DNA of 64,000 nucleotides. Origin: Paramecium sonneborni (Eukaryota; Ciliophora; Oligohymenophorea; Peniculida; Parameciidae). Positions 24,190 through 37,309 of this stretch are shown here, one piece after another. The stretch lies in assembly GCA_905182985.1 (NCBI GenBank), contig CAJJDN010000019.1, positions 525,760 to 589,759 on the forward strand, given 5' to 3'. The notes under the pieces are model-generated. The model was not told the DNA's origin and did no database searches. It was given only the letters and a program-made list of their open reading frames with translations. Numbering within the stretch: position 1 is the first letter of the stretch; every line of letters begins with the position of its first letter. The position numbers and the translations under genes are program-made.

Positions 24190-25323
24190 TCATCTTCTAC
24201 CTTTTCCAGATTTTTTTGATTATTTTTTCAATTATCTTTACTCTTAAATGCGAAGTTATTATTATCGTATAAATTCTTATTATTATTATTTTTATTTTTC
24301 AACACATTCACATTATAAGTATTTACCTCCACAAACATAACAAAATTCATAACCACATCGACAAGTCATATGATTACATCCTTAATTTTTTTCAACCCAA
24401 AATTTACATTTTGTACACATTTTAAATTTATGACCTTTAACAAACTTTTCAAACTTTACATCATTTTAATCTCTAGTGTTTGTAATTTAATACTCTTTAC
24501 AAGTTTATCCTTTATGAAAAATAACTCGACAATTTAAACAATATTATTTTTTGCATAAAGGACAATCAAAATGATTATTATCATCTTCATCTCCTAAAAC
24601 AAAAGCATATTGACAATCAGGAGTTGGACACCAAGACATATCTGTTGCATGATCATCAACAAATTTATTAAGTGTATAATTAAGAAACTCTTCTTTTTTA
24701 TCTTTTCCAACAATATGTGATATATCATTTATAGCGATCTCTTTTCCACACTTTTATTCTGGACAAGTTATTTATTTCCTCTTTTCATTTATACCCTATA
24801 ATAATAATTCTTTAAGACAATTTATATGAAAAATATGAATGCATGATTCTAAAGGCATTACATCTTCCTCCATCAAATTAGAAAAACAAATTGGACAATC
24901 TACCTATTCAACTTCTATTTATTTTTTCTAAGCTTATTATTTATCTTCCTCTTATAATTACTTTATTAATGCAAGTGTAGCTTCTTCATTCGGATCATCC
25001 ATTGAATATTTTTATTAATTATAATCTTCATTTAATATTGGTGTACCTCCACCTTATTAAAAATCATAATTTTAGGGTTTTTCAAGATTGTTTATTAAAG
25101 ATTGTACCATATCATCAAAATGCTTCACATTAACTAATCTATTAGTAATCATTTCTTGAATAGCTTTAATCTAATCAATCAATGTTGATATTAAACTATC
25201 TTATTTATGTTATATAAAATATCCACAAACAACTCCAATTATAAAAGATTATTAGTTATCATTTATTTTGATATTTCTTAGAAACTCATTTGATGCAGAT
25301 CTTAATTTCTAATGAATATTCAT
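24190..25323 (-). CDS. RING-between-RING (RBR) E3 ubiquitin ligase
   Basis: Intronless 377-residue frame from MNIHQKLRSASNEF. After a helical N-terminal half with EEDKQQAQKKQIEVE come the three zinc modules. RING1 (about 170-225) is CPICFSNLMEEDVMPLESC with HIFHINCLKE and CPEQKCG. IBR is WCPTPDCQYAF with CPLCKKQYCLNC and HKGQTCKEY. RING2 is KMCTKCKFWVEKNQGCNHMT with the expected catalytic Cys right after NHMT, then CGYEFCYVCGG. RBR ligases pass ubiquitin through that RING2 cysteine. The tail is a Gln/Lys-rich run. No UBA or UBL domain is visible, so the subfamily (parkin, ariadne or other) is undecided. Confidence 0.92.
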
Positions 25324-25403
25324 ATATTTTATTTATTATCAAAAATCTGATTAAATTCTTTATATAAAATATCGAAATTTATAATTATTAATAATTAATA
25401 TAT

Positions 25404-26784
25404 TCATTCTTTATCATGAATTAATCCTTTAATAATCAAATAATCAAAAACTCCTATTAATCGTTCTTTATCAATTTAAAAATTTTAAACTGCCTAATCC
25501 TTATTAATCATTCCATTTTTGACTGATTCTCTAACAAGTACTTCTTTTAATATAAGATATTCTTGTTCACTCAATCCTAATTTCTAACATAATTATTATT
25601 CTTCTTCACTAAATGAAGGTCCTTATTTATTTCTATCTTTTCCATCTATCACAGAAGTGAATCTAGTTCTTCTTTATAAAAACCTTTATTTTTGAGAATC
25701 ATAATCATAAACATAAGCTTAATTTTAATTTTATCTTCTTTAATTTTACTCATCCTTCTTTCTCTTATCTGCTAAATACTCTTCAACTTCTTCAAATGTC
25801 TTAATTCCTAATTTCCTATAAAATCTCAATTCTTCAATTTTAGCTCTTAATTATTTTTCTTTAATCAAATTTTATACAATTCTTTCATGATTATCAATAT
25901 CATTAAATCTAGCAAATGGTTTCATTAAACTATGTAATTCTTTCTCTTCTTTTGTTCTTTATTTATCATAATTATTTTATTTATTTTAATTAAGTAAATC
26001 TCTTTCAATTACAAAATTTTTCCTCTTTAAACGTTCATCCAATCTAATATTGTATATATCAAGAACTTTAAGTTTCATCTCTATTTCATTAGGTTAATCA
26101 TCATCATTAAATTCCATTTCTGCTAAAAGTAACTCAGCATCATTATCAAATTCAATATCAAAATCACCTCTTTTAGGCATAAAACCTACTATTTCCTATC
26201 CACTTTGAGATTACATATTTGGTGTTAATCTTCCTCCCTTTATAACAATTTATTCTTCTTTCATTCTTTTAAGATTATTAAACAATCTTTTTGGCTTTAT
26301 TAATTCTAATGTATCTTAATTTCTTTTTGATAATAGAGTCATCTAATATTATTTTTTATATTAATATACATTTCTAAATTTGCCACTTAAAATAATATTA
26401 TCATAATGTTATGCTATTTCCTCCTATGATTTTTCGCTTCCCAACATTTCTGCTATATCTTACCAATTTCCAAAACCTTTCTTTTCTAAACCTTCTAATA
26501 ATAACAGTTCTTCCTCTGCAGTCCAATCTTCAACAAATGTTGGAAAATTTAATTTATTGATAATTGCATAAGGATGCCCAATATTGTGTTATGCTAAAAT
26601 TATATTTAAATACATATGTACCAAATTCTTGTAAATTTAAAAAGCAATTCATACAAATATCTATTGAATTTGGACATTCAACACAAAGAATTCTTGCTTA
26701 TTTAGAGATATCTTTCTCACAATTACCACAATGAACTTTATTAGAAGGAAAATAGAGATTCTAAATTTCACTGATATATATCAT
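25404..26784 (-). CDS. ADA2: Transcriptional adaptor ADA2 (SAGA-type)
   Basis: Two exons with a 28 nt intron at 26594-26621 give 450 residues. The N-terminus has a ZZ-type zinc finger ([20 protein letters not shown], then DICMNCF, with the finger's closing H-x-Y supplied after the intron, GHPYAII). A SANT/Myb domain follows directly ([30 protein letters not shown]). A long charged middle leads to a C-terminal SWIRM domain ([47 protein letters not shown]). ZZ-SANT-SWIRM in this order defines ADA2, the partner of the GCN5 acetyltransferase. The gene is complete in the left copy of the first duplicated block. Confidence 0.93.
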
Positions 26785-27651
26785 ACATGATATTTGATTT
26801 CCTCTCTATTGTTTTTTGGTTCTTGATTTTAACTCAATATTTTCTTGGCTTTCTTTTTACCACTAAAAATGAAGTTAATAATTACTTTTCTTTATCAACA
26901 AGGAACTTCCTAAATTATATATACTATTATACATTTTAATATTTTGCCAAAAATATTGTTTTAATTAAATAATTGAATGATTAAATTAATAATATATATT
27001 ATTTAAAACAAAATAAATCCATATTCATGGGAACTTAATAATAAAAAGCACCTTAAAGTAAATAGATCAGCTAATTTTAAATTGAAGTAGCATGTTTAAA
27101 AGTATTAATTTCTATATAATTTTAGGTAAAAGGTTATGTGGAATTGAACAGAGATAGACGAACCAATTAAGCATTAATGAAAGAGAAGGCTTTAAATGAG
27201 ATGTTACGTAGTCCTTCTAGAATAAAGGTTGAAGAGTACCAAAAGTTCTAGCAACTGGTTCAAGATGTTAGGTTTATTGAAACATGTAACATTGTTATAA
27301 GGTATACTAATCTGAAATTAACTTAGATATTGTGATATTGTTAAAGATTAATCCATAAGAATCTTTAGATGTGGTGGAGATCATTCAAAAATATCAGATG
27401 TAATGACATACATTGAAAGTATCCTTTTTGCAGCTGATAATTTGAACTTAGAGTAAGTAATGGAATTTAAAGATCTAATGATATTCTATTTTGGACCTGG
27501 CTTTAATGACACTAGTAAATTAATGAATGTCGATTAAGAATTAAAGTTACTTTATTAAAATCCTCTACCTAATGCTTACGAAGTGAATGAGTTTGTTTTA
27601 AAATTTGCAGAAAAGTATGGATTCAGCGAAGAACAAATAAATGCTTCAGGT
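26382..27651. repeat. Left copy of a 1270 bp direct duplication ending at an N
   Basis: Starts gccacttaaaataatatt and ends aatgcttcaggt, immediately before the N at 27652. The same 1270 bases restart at 27653. It holds the 5' part of ADA2 (minus) and the 5' part of the IST1 gene (plus), which is cut off at 27651. Confidence 0.95.
27027..27651 (+). pseudogene. 5' fragment of the IST1 gene in the left duplicate
   Basis: Identical to the start of the complete IST1 gene at 28298 (same ATG and the same two introns) but interrupted by the N at 27652. It is probably the same locus read twice, not a second gene. Confidence 0.9.
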
Positions 27652-27652
27652 N

Positions 27653-28055
27653 GCCACTTAAAATAATATTATCATAATGTTATGCTATTTCCTCCTATGA
27701 TTTTTCGCTTCCCAACATTTCTGCTATATCTTACCAATTTCCAAAACCTTTCTTTTCTAAACCTTCTAATAATAACAGTTCTTCCTCTGCAGTCCAATCT
27801 TCAACAAATGTTGGAAAATTTAATTTATTGATAATTGCATAAGGATGCCCAATATTGTGTTATGCTAAAATTATATTTAAATACATATGTACCAAATTCT
27901 TGTAAATTTAAAAAGCAATTCATACAAATATCTATTGAATTTGGACATTCAACACAAAGAATTCTTGCTTATTTAGAGATATCTTTCTCACAATTACCAC
28001 AATGAACTTTATTAGAAGGAAAATAGAGATTCTAAATTTCACTGATATATATCAT
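27653..28055 (-). pseudogene. 5' fragment of ADA2 in the right duplicate
   Basis: Carries the ADA2 start codon (28055), the ZZ finger, the 28 nt intron and the beginning of the SANT domain, then stops at the N. It is the same sequence as the complete gene at 25404-26784 and is best treated as an artefact. Confidence 0.9.
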
Positions 28056-28922
28056 ACATGATATTTGATTTCCTCTCTATTGTTTTTTGGTTCTTGATTT
28101 TAACTCAATATTTTCTTGGCTTTCTTTTTACCACTAAAAATGAAGTTAATAATTACTTTTCTTTATCAACAAGGAACTTCCTAAATTATATATACTATTA
28201 TACATTTTAATATTTTGCCAAAAATATTGTTTTAATTAAATAATTGAATGATTAAATTAATAATATATATTATTTAAAACAAAATAAATCCATATTCATG
28301 GGAACTTAATAATAAAAAGCACCTTAAAGTAAATAGATCAGCTAATTTTAAATTGAAGTAGCATGTTTAAAAGTATTAATTTCTATATAATTTTAGGTAA
28401 AAGGTTATGTGGAATTGAACAGAGATAGACGAACCAATTAAGCATTAATGAAAGAGAAGGCTTTAAATGAGATGTTACGTAGTCCTTCTAGAATAAAGGT
28501 TGAAGAGTACCAAAAGTTCTAGCAACTGGTTCAAGATGTTAGGTTTATTGAAACATGTAACATTGTTATAAGGTATACTAATCTGAAATTAACTTAGATA
28601 TTGTGATATTGTTAAAGATTAATCCATAAGAATCTTTAGATGTGGTGGAGATCATTCAAAAATATCAGATGTAATGACATACATTGAAAGTATCCTTTTT
28701 GCAGCTGATAATTTGAACTTAGAGTAAGTAATGGAATTTAAAGATCTAATGATATTCTATTTTGGACCTGGCTTTAATGACACTAGTAAATTAATGAATG
28801 TCGATTAAGAATTAAAGTTACTTTATTAAAATCCTCTACCTAATGCTTACGAAGTGAATGAGTTTGTTTTAAAATTTGCAGAAAAGTATGGATTCAGCGA
28901 AGAACAAATAAATGCTTCAGGT
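27653..28922. repeat. Right copy of the 1270 bp direct duplication
   Basis: Begins immediately after the N and matches 26382-27651 over its full length, then runs on into unique sequence at 28923. The equal lengths and the N at the junction point to two overlapping contig ends placed side by side. Confidence 0.95.
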
Positions 28923-29698
28923 CACTAATTTAGCTCTAAATTTAAATAGCCAGCCTAAGGAGGAATTTTAATAGATTAATAACCTTTTGGTTAATAATAA
29001 TAATTTATTCTCCCTCCAAATTAAGGTTTTGGAGTACCTTTTGGAGCTCATCCTCAATCCTTTCCCTAATCAGGTACTAATTCTGGATTTGCTGATTTTG
29101 GAATGTAAGGAGCTTATGGATAACCTTAAGGTGGATTTGGATAACCTTAGGGAGGATTTGGACAACCATAAGGTGGTTTTGGATAACCATAAGGTGGTTT
29201 TGGATAACCATAAGGTGGATTTGGATAACCATAAGGTGGATTTGGATAACCATAAGGTGGTTTTGGATAACAATAAGGTGGATTTGGATAACAATAATAA
29301 GGAAGTTTTGGAACACAAGGAGCTTTTAATAATTAACCTTAAGCTGGTTTTTCATAACCTCAAAATATCCAAAATAATTATTCAAATTAACCACCAAATT
29401 AACCAAACAATTAAATATATGGTAATCCACCTACAGCTGGTTTTGGTTAAACTAATGGGACACCAAACCCATATTCTTGTCTCAATTAAGGTATATCTAT
29501 TTTATTTAATATAAAGGCCCTTAAATTATGGCCAGCTAAAGTATGAAAGTTCCTTAATAATATTAAACTCCCTAATAACCATAGGTGTAACCAGTGATCC
29601 CACCACAATAACCAATAGGTCAATAAACAAACAATTATAATAATTAAGGTCTTGATGATTTGGAGGCCAGATTAAGAAATCTTGATAAAGGCTTATGA
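28298..29698 (+). CDS. IST1: IST1-like ESCRT-III-associated protein with Gly-Phe-Gln repeat tail
   Basis: Exons 28298-28372, 28397-28572, 28598-29490 and 29517-29698 (introns of 24, 25 and 26 nt) give 441 residues. The N-terminal 200 residues fit the IST1 helical fold: basic helix 1 (ELNRDRRTNQALMKEKALNE), RIKVEEYQKFQQLVQ, VIRYCDIVKDQ, AADNLNLEQVMEFKDLM and YEVNEFVLKFAEKYGF. The middle is a low-complexity region with a GFGQPQG array and many Pro, Gln and Asn. The extreme C-terminus, LDDLEARLRNLDKGL, matches the MIT-interacting motif MIM1 (LxxRLxxL) that recruits Vps4 and related MIT proteins. IST1 regulates Vps4 in membrane scission. It is intact only if read through the right copy of the first duplication and the left copy of the second. 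Confidence 0.85.
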
Positions 29699-30517
29699 TG
29701 CAATATTTAAATTCAATCTAGATAAAATATATTATTTTTTATTATTACATTATAATATTTGTCTTCATTCTTAATCATAATTTGTAATAATATTCAATTT
29801 CATATTTCAAAACATTCCTATCCTAATTAATTTATAATTTAAAACTAAGAATATTCTTCTTATTGAATATATAACTATAACCCATACTTTTCAAATTTAA
29901 ATAAATTTTATTGGCTGTAAAACAGTTATAAAGCATCAATTATAATTTAAAAAGAATATGTCTTATAACAATTCAGATCCATTTAAAAGAATCAGCGAAC
30001 TAAAAAAACAATATTAATAAATCAAATATATTTTATTATTTAATAAATAACACAAATCTTATATTTTCTATTTCTCAATTGATTTCTCTTTTTAAAAAAT
30101 CTTATGAAATAAACTTGTTTTAAATTGGCTATGTTCTCCATAAAGTTGGCTTTGGCTTTATTTTCACATTTCCTCTTAAACTTATCCATCCTTTTTACAC
30201 TTAATTATCATCAAATGGATTATTATTGATGAAAAATATAAAATCATTAAATATTTTGTGTCTTTTCTTGCACTTATTATTTTACAAAGATTGCTAATTT
30301 TAGCGTATTATAATTATAAGTAGAGTAGTTTATTTATGAATCTAATTTTATTTCTTAACACTAGATCATTCAAACATACAATTTGTATAATATGCAAACT
30401 CTTTAATGAGCTTTCATAATATTGGAAGTAATTTCAACTTTAATAAATTGTATAGCCATCAAAATATTTGTAATAAATCCAACTATATAATGCTGTTTCA
30501 AAACTTCTTACTACTCT
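29073..30517. repeat. Left copy of a 1445 bp direct duplication ending at an N
   Basis: Begins ggtactaattctgg inside the IST1 gene and ends ttcttactactct just before the N at 30518. It includes the IST1 3' half and about 820 bp beyond it. Confidence 0.95.
29118..29309 (+). repeat. In-frame 21-nt minisatellite encoding GQPQGGF units
   Basis: Eight 21 nt units of the form ggataaccataaggtggntt followed by t, then a 24 nt variant. Each encodes one GQPQGGF heptad of the IST1 tail. Differences between units are mostly single bases (a/t in the third position of the Gly codon, c/t, cct/cca/caa). Confidence 0.95.
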
Positions 30518-30518
30518 N

Positions 30519-31144
30519 GGTACTAATTCTGGATTTGCTGATTTTGGAATGTAAGGAGCTTATGGATAACCTTAAGGTGGATTTGGATAACCTTAGGGAG
30601 GATTTGGACAACCATAAGGTGGTTTTGGATAACCATAAGGTGGTTTTGGATAACCATAAGGTGGATTTGGATAACCATAAGGTGGATTTGGATAACCATA
30701 AGGTGGTTTTGGATAACAATAAGGTGGATTTGGATAACAATAATAAGGAAGTTTTGGAACACAAGGAGCTTTTAATAATTAACCTTAAGCTGGTTTTTCA
30801 TAACCTCAAAATATCCAAAATAATTATTCAAATTAACCACCAAATTAACCAAACAATTAAATATATGGTAATCCACCTACAGCTGGTTTTGGTTAAACTA
30901 ATGGGACACCAAACCCATATTCTTGTCTCAATTAAGGTATATCTATTTTATTTAATATAAAGGCCCTTAAATTATGGCCAGCTAAAGTATGAAAGTTCCT
31001 TAATAATATTAAACTCCCTAATAACCATAGGTGTAACCAGTGATCCCACCACAATAACCAATAGGTCAATAAACAAACAATTATAATAATTAAGGTCTTG
31101 ATGATTTGGAGGCCAGATTAAGAAATCTTGATAAAGGCTTATGA
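30519..31144 (+). pseudogene. 3' fragment of the IST1 gene in the right duplicate
   Basis: Contains the complete GQPQGGF array, the 26 nt intron and the C-terminal MIM1 segment, ending at the same TGA, but has no 5' part. It is the second reading of the IST1 3' end. Confidence 0.9.
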
Positions 31145-31520
31145 TGCAATATTTAAATTCAATCTAGATAAAATATATTATTTTTTATTATTACATTATA
31201 ATATTTGTCTTCATTCTTAATCATAATTTGTAATAATATTCAATTTCATATTTCAAAACATTCCTATCCTAATTAATTTATAATTTAAAACTAAGAATAT
31301 TCTTCTTATTGAATATATAACTATAACCCATACTTTTCAAATTTAAATAAATTTTATTGGCTGTAAAACAGTTATAAAGCATCAATTATAATTTAAAAAG
31401 AATATGTCTTATAACAATTCAGATCCATTTAAAAGAATCAGCGAACTAAAAAAACAATATTAATAAATCAAATATATTTTATTATTTAATAAATAACACA
31501 AATCTTATATTTTCTATTTC

Positions 31521-31721
31521 TCAATTGATTTCTCTTTTTAAAAAATCTTATGAAATAAACTTGTTTTAAATTGGCTATGTTCTCCATAAAGTTGGCTTTG
31601 GCTTTATTTTCACATTTCCTCTTAAACTTATCCATCCTTTTTACACTTAATTATCATCAAATGGATTATTATTGATGAAAAATATAAAATCATTAAATAT
31701 TTTGTGTCTTTTCTTGCACTT
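31521..31721 (-). CDS. Short hypothetical frame, start not found
   Basis: A minus-strand frame ending at TGA 31523-31521 reads KCKKRHKIFNDFIFFINNNP, then FDDNQVQKGWISLRGNVK and KPKPTLWRTQPIQNKF, a composition unlike random AT-rich DNA. No ATG was found in frame upstream. The same frame is present in the left duplicate, ending at 30075. It may be the last exon of an unrecognised small gene. Confidence 0.25.
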
Positions 31722-31815
31722 ATTATTTTACAAAGATTGCTAATTTTAGCGTATTATAATTATAAGTAGAGTAGTTTATTTATGAATCTAATTTTATTTC
31801 TTAACACTAGATCAT

Positions 31816-32058
31816 TCAAACATACAATTTGTATAATATGCAAACTCTTTAATGAGCTTTCATAATATTGGAAGTAATTTCAACTTTAATAAATTGTATA
31901 GCCATCAAAATATTTGTAATAAATCCAACTATATAATGCTGTTTCAAAACTTCTTACTACTCTTTAAGTTTAGAAAATAAATTCAAATGTGTAATAAATT
32001 TGAGTTTCGCTTATTTAAAGTTTCCCATGAGTCCCATGACTTTCATTTAGATCTTCAT
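31816..32058 (-). CDS. Possible small protein, two competing frames
   Basis: From ATG at 32058 (MKIQMKVMGLMGNFKQ) a frame of 80 residues ends at TGA 31818-31816. A second minus-strand frame over about 31880-32140 is equally protein-like (SYILSYTFYIVYEDLNESHG, VVRSFETALYSWIYYKYFDG). It can be joined to the same stop by a 28 nt GT-AG intron, but has a TGA near its 5' end. Only one can be real. The left duplicate carries a truncated copy (to 30517). Confidence 0.3.
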
Positions 32059-32474
32059 ATACGATATAAAATGTGTAACTTAAAATGTACGATCTAGAAT
32101 TCTTTCATTTTCCTAAGTTTTCTCTGTTATCCATGTAGAAGTAACTTTAAATCATTTCATTTACAAATAATGATTAACTATTTTAAATTATAAATTCAAT
32201 AAAATTGCATATAATAAAATATTAATATATTAAATTTAAAATAATTATATTTACATTTTACTTTATAATTAAACATCACACACATTTTAACTTTCTATAT
32301 TGAAATTAGAATCTTAAAAATTGTTATATCTATTTTCAATCAAATTAAATTGTTTTATAATTGATAATCTCCAAATTATATGTACATAACATTCTCTTGT
32401 TTGTCAACTTTATTTTAATTTAATAAAAATTTGTTTCAATTTAAGTAATATTTTTATTTAATCATTAACATTAA
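32059..32474. other. Intergenic, AT-rich
   Basis: Spacer upstream of the second CDPK gene and, divergently, of the uncertain minus-strand frame. Parts exceed 85 percent A+T. No gene or RNA recognised. Confidence 0.5.
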
Positions 32475-34194
<1,720 letters not shown>

Positions 34195-34261
34195 TAATCA
34201 AAATGATATTAGTGTTTTTCTGAATTAAATTAATTATTATAGATTTTCTATTACATATATA

Positions 34262-36601
34262 TCAAATCTCAATATGAAGAGGTTCATTTAGGAACTTTTG
34301 AAGAATTTCCAATCCTGCATTTGTATCAAAGATTGTTTCTTCAATAAAATTTTCATCTGTCTCCTATTATTACCAATATTCTATATTTAATAATACTTAG
34401 TCAACACAAGTTTTTTGTATGTTTTCACTATTAATAAAATGAATAACAACTTCTTTAAAATTGTTGAAAAGGCCTAAAACATAGGTAAAACTATAGCCTT
34501 TAAAAAGCCTTCTTGTGATTTGGAAACATTCTATTTTCTATCGCACATTGGTGAAATTGGTACTTTAAGATACTATTCTAAATCTCCTTATAAAAAGAAC
34601 TCTTCAACTATTCTTCTACTCCACAATTTATGTAATTTCAACTCTTTTGCTCCATGACCAACATCTGAATTAATTTAATGAATAAAATATTACCTGCACA
34701 TTTAATTCCTATAGACATAATTAATTGTTAGTCAATAGTAGGAGATTCATTAACGTTTAAATAATTTTAAAATTTATTCATCAATTAAAAATGTCTGGTT
34801 AAATCAGTATCAAGAATTAGATTTAAACAATATTTTCTAAATCCTTTGATTTCATTTTATGTTAAATTTTCAATTATATTGCATTTATGTTATGTAATAA
34901 CTTAAAATAATAAAAATGAATGATAATTTTCCAAAACACTTTGATCATTAAATAATAATGCTAATCTACATCTATTTGCTGTCATAAATCCATTATTTAA
35001 TCCTGGATGTCCAATGTCATGTGCTAATGATGAGATTAACAAACAAGTAGCCTAAAAATCATCAATTAAAGTGGATAAACCATTTTATAAAAAAAATGCT
35101 GTTGAATTTGCAACATCTATAGCATGCATTGAGTTATGATAAAAATTATTTTAATATAGAGACTCTATTTTAACACTAAAATCTCCAAGTATTTCTAAAT
35201 TGGTAATTTTCAATGTTTATATAACTTTGAATATTTTAAATAAATTTATAGATCCTTCTATGAATAACATTCTTTACGATTAATCTAAATTGTTTAAAGT
35301 AGAATCTGGTTATAAAAAGTTAATATTAAAATCTATTAGAGTTTTCTCTGCTATATCATCCATATCATCTTGAATATCATCTATATATTAAAACGATGCT
35401 TCTCTTTAAGTAAAATGTGAAAGTATAAATCTAAATAGTTTATTTTAAATTACTTTTTTGCATCTAAACTAAATTAATCTTCTTTTGATGTTTATTGAAT
35501 ACTATTGTTACTATTTTGATAATCTAACTATCTATGACTTCTTAAGAATTTTGGCAACCAAATATTGTCTTTTTTACCTGTCAATAAATTCAAAAGATCA
35601 TCAATTTCATCAATTGTTATAAAATTATCTTTTTAAATTATATCTTAATCAGAATGAGATTACTATATATCAAATTATAAGTTCTTCCCTTTTAAATCTG
35701 AATTTTAAGAAAGAGTTCTACTTGCTCTTCTTTTAAAGTTTTCCAATTTTGGAGAAAGTGATTAATTATTTTAGTTAATTTCTTCATCGATCTCATCCTT
35801 GCCAAATACTTCTGTTATTGAAACCATTGATTATAATTTTTCTTATTATTACCCAACATTTTTTAACATCTGATTTTTAATTGCACATTATTATTTAAAT
35901 TTTATTAATTTTAATTTATTCACTAGGTCATTTGCTCTAGATTAGAGTTGCATCTATGATTTTTAATCTATTTCTTCTTAATATTTATTAATTTATTATT
36001 GCTACTGCTATTTCATCTAATCTAGTTCTTAATTAAATTGCTGTATTTTATTTGATGTTTCATTTTATAACCTTTATTATCGTAATTATTTTGATAAAAT
36101 AAAAACTGATTACACTGTTATCAATTTTATTGTACTAATAAAATGATCTCCCCAAAAACTTTAAAATATCAAAACAATGCTTATTCCTACTACTTAATGT
36201 ATGTAATGTAATTTTAAGGAAAAACGATTATATATATATTAATGGATTAATATAAAAAAGGTAAATTAGTCTAAAACTTATTCTGATCTTTAACTTATAC
36301 TATAAAATATTAAATGTATTTTACTCGCTTATAGTTAATGTTGTTATTAGGCTATTTATAAGTAAAATTACTAAACCTAAATTCAGAAGAGATTCTGGAG
36401 ATTAAGTAGTTCTAAAGTTTTAATAAATGTTTACTTTTTATTCAAATAATGGAATATAATCCAAAGTGTCTCTATTATTTTAATTGTCAATTCCTAATTA
36501 TAATTACTTAAATTAGTGTTCTAGAGATTTCCAATTATATTCCAAATTATGTTGCCGAATATAATTAAGAAAATTACAATTGTTTATTCTTATTTTGACA
36601 T
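34262..36601 (-). CDS. Membrane-associated 3',5'-cyclic-nucleotide phosphodiesterase
   Basis: Six exons (introns 36412-36434, 36041-36071, 35431-35453, 34665-34693, 34428-34450; 23-31 nt) give 736 residues. The N-terminal 175 residues are strongly hydrophobic, with several spans (IVIFLIIFGNIIWNIIG, LVILLINSLITTLTI, ISFRLIYLFYINPLIYI). A Gln-rich coiled coil (NQELDQMKQQQQQQINKY) and a Ser-rich linker follow. The HD-type PDE domain has YHNSMHAIDVANS, SSLAHDIGHPGLNNGF, NDQSVLENYHSF, an intron, then DVGHGAK and GFLKAIVLPMF. These supply the conserved metal-binding His/Asp set of class I PDEs. Substrate (cAMP or cGMP) cannot be told from sequence alone. Multi-span PDEs are known from ciliates and apicomplexans. 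The 31 nt intron begins GTT, not GTA, and is the least certain. Confidence 0.92.
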
Positions 36602-37309
36602 TTAAGTATTAATATAACGAGTTTAAAATACTTCTGATACCTTCATTTTTATCTGATCATTATATTGCACATTAATAAACTAGTTATTCATTTTTTATAA
36701 TATTTTATATCAATCAAAACTCATAAAAATTAATATATCAAAATATAAATTATTGTATACAAATTTTAATGATCTAATAGCTGAATATTTTATCAATAAA
36801 AAATTCTCTTGTAGAATTTTAAATTATTTATAAATTTTTAATTATGCTTTAAATTCTATACTTAAGCTCTCAATCAAGTTTTTAAAAATAAGTATAATTT
36901 TCATGTTTCTGTTAAAATTATTTTTAAAAAAGTATCCAATTTATTAGTGACGATGAATCTGAACAAATATATAAAAGATTTTTATCATGATAGTTTTTCA
37001 AAAGATATAAGTTTATTATTAGTACTTAGATGAAATTTCAAGATCATTTAATTTAAAAACATGTTTTAAAAACGTTAATATTTTAAAATTAAGAAATATC
37101 ATATATTTCAGGATTTTGAGATTATTTTGTATTTTCAAAAGAAACAAAAATATAAAATAATGAAAACTCAACTTTTGATTATGAGAATATAAAATCTTCT
37201 CAAATAGTTTTAATACTTTAGAAATTTTGCTTAAGTGATAATCTAAACAAAGCCTCTTAATGATAAACTTAGAAACATAATCATTATTTATAGAATTATT
37301 AGATTCCGT
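36602..37309. other. Intergenic with faint coding traces
   Basis: AT-rich. A plus-strand stretch near 37150-37250 reads STFDYENIKSSQIVLILQKF before a TGA and may be a relic or upstream exon of the frame at 37310. Nothing else was recognised. Confidence 0.35.

Larger units (their letters stand above)
30519..31963. repeat. Right copy of the 1445 bp direct duplication
   Basis: Starts at ggtactaattctgg directly after the N and repeats 29073-30517 to ttcttactactct at 31963, then continues into unique sequence. Same artefact signature as the first pair. Confidence 0.95.

Noticed and set aside
27027..28055. Apparent second ADA2 and IST1 genes arranged divergently, as if a recent segmental duplication
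   Set aside because: Copies are the same length to the base and meet at an N, the signature of unmerged contig ends rather than evolution.
29118..29309. Regular short direct repeats suggesting a CRISPR array
   Set aside because: Units are adjacent without unique spacers, keep a reading frame and encode a heptapeptide; the genome is eukaryotic.
29070..29318. Long antisense frames across the GFGQPQG repeat array, reading as Leu/Ser/Trp-rich repeats
   Set aside because: They are mirror readings of a 21-nt periodic sequence, which stays open in several frames; the sense frame joins a complete, spliced IST1 gene.
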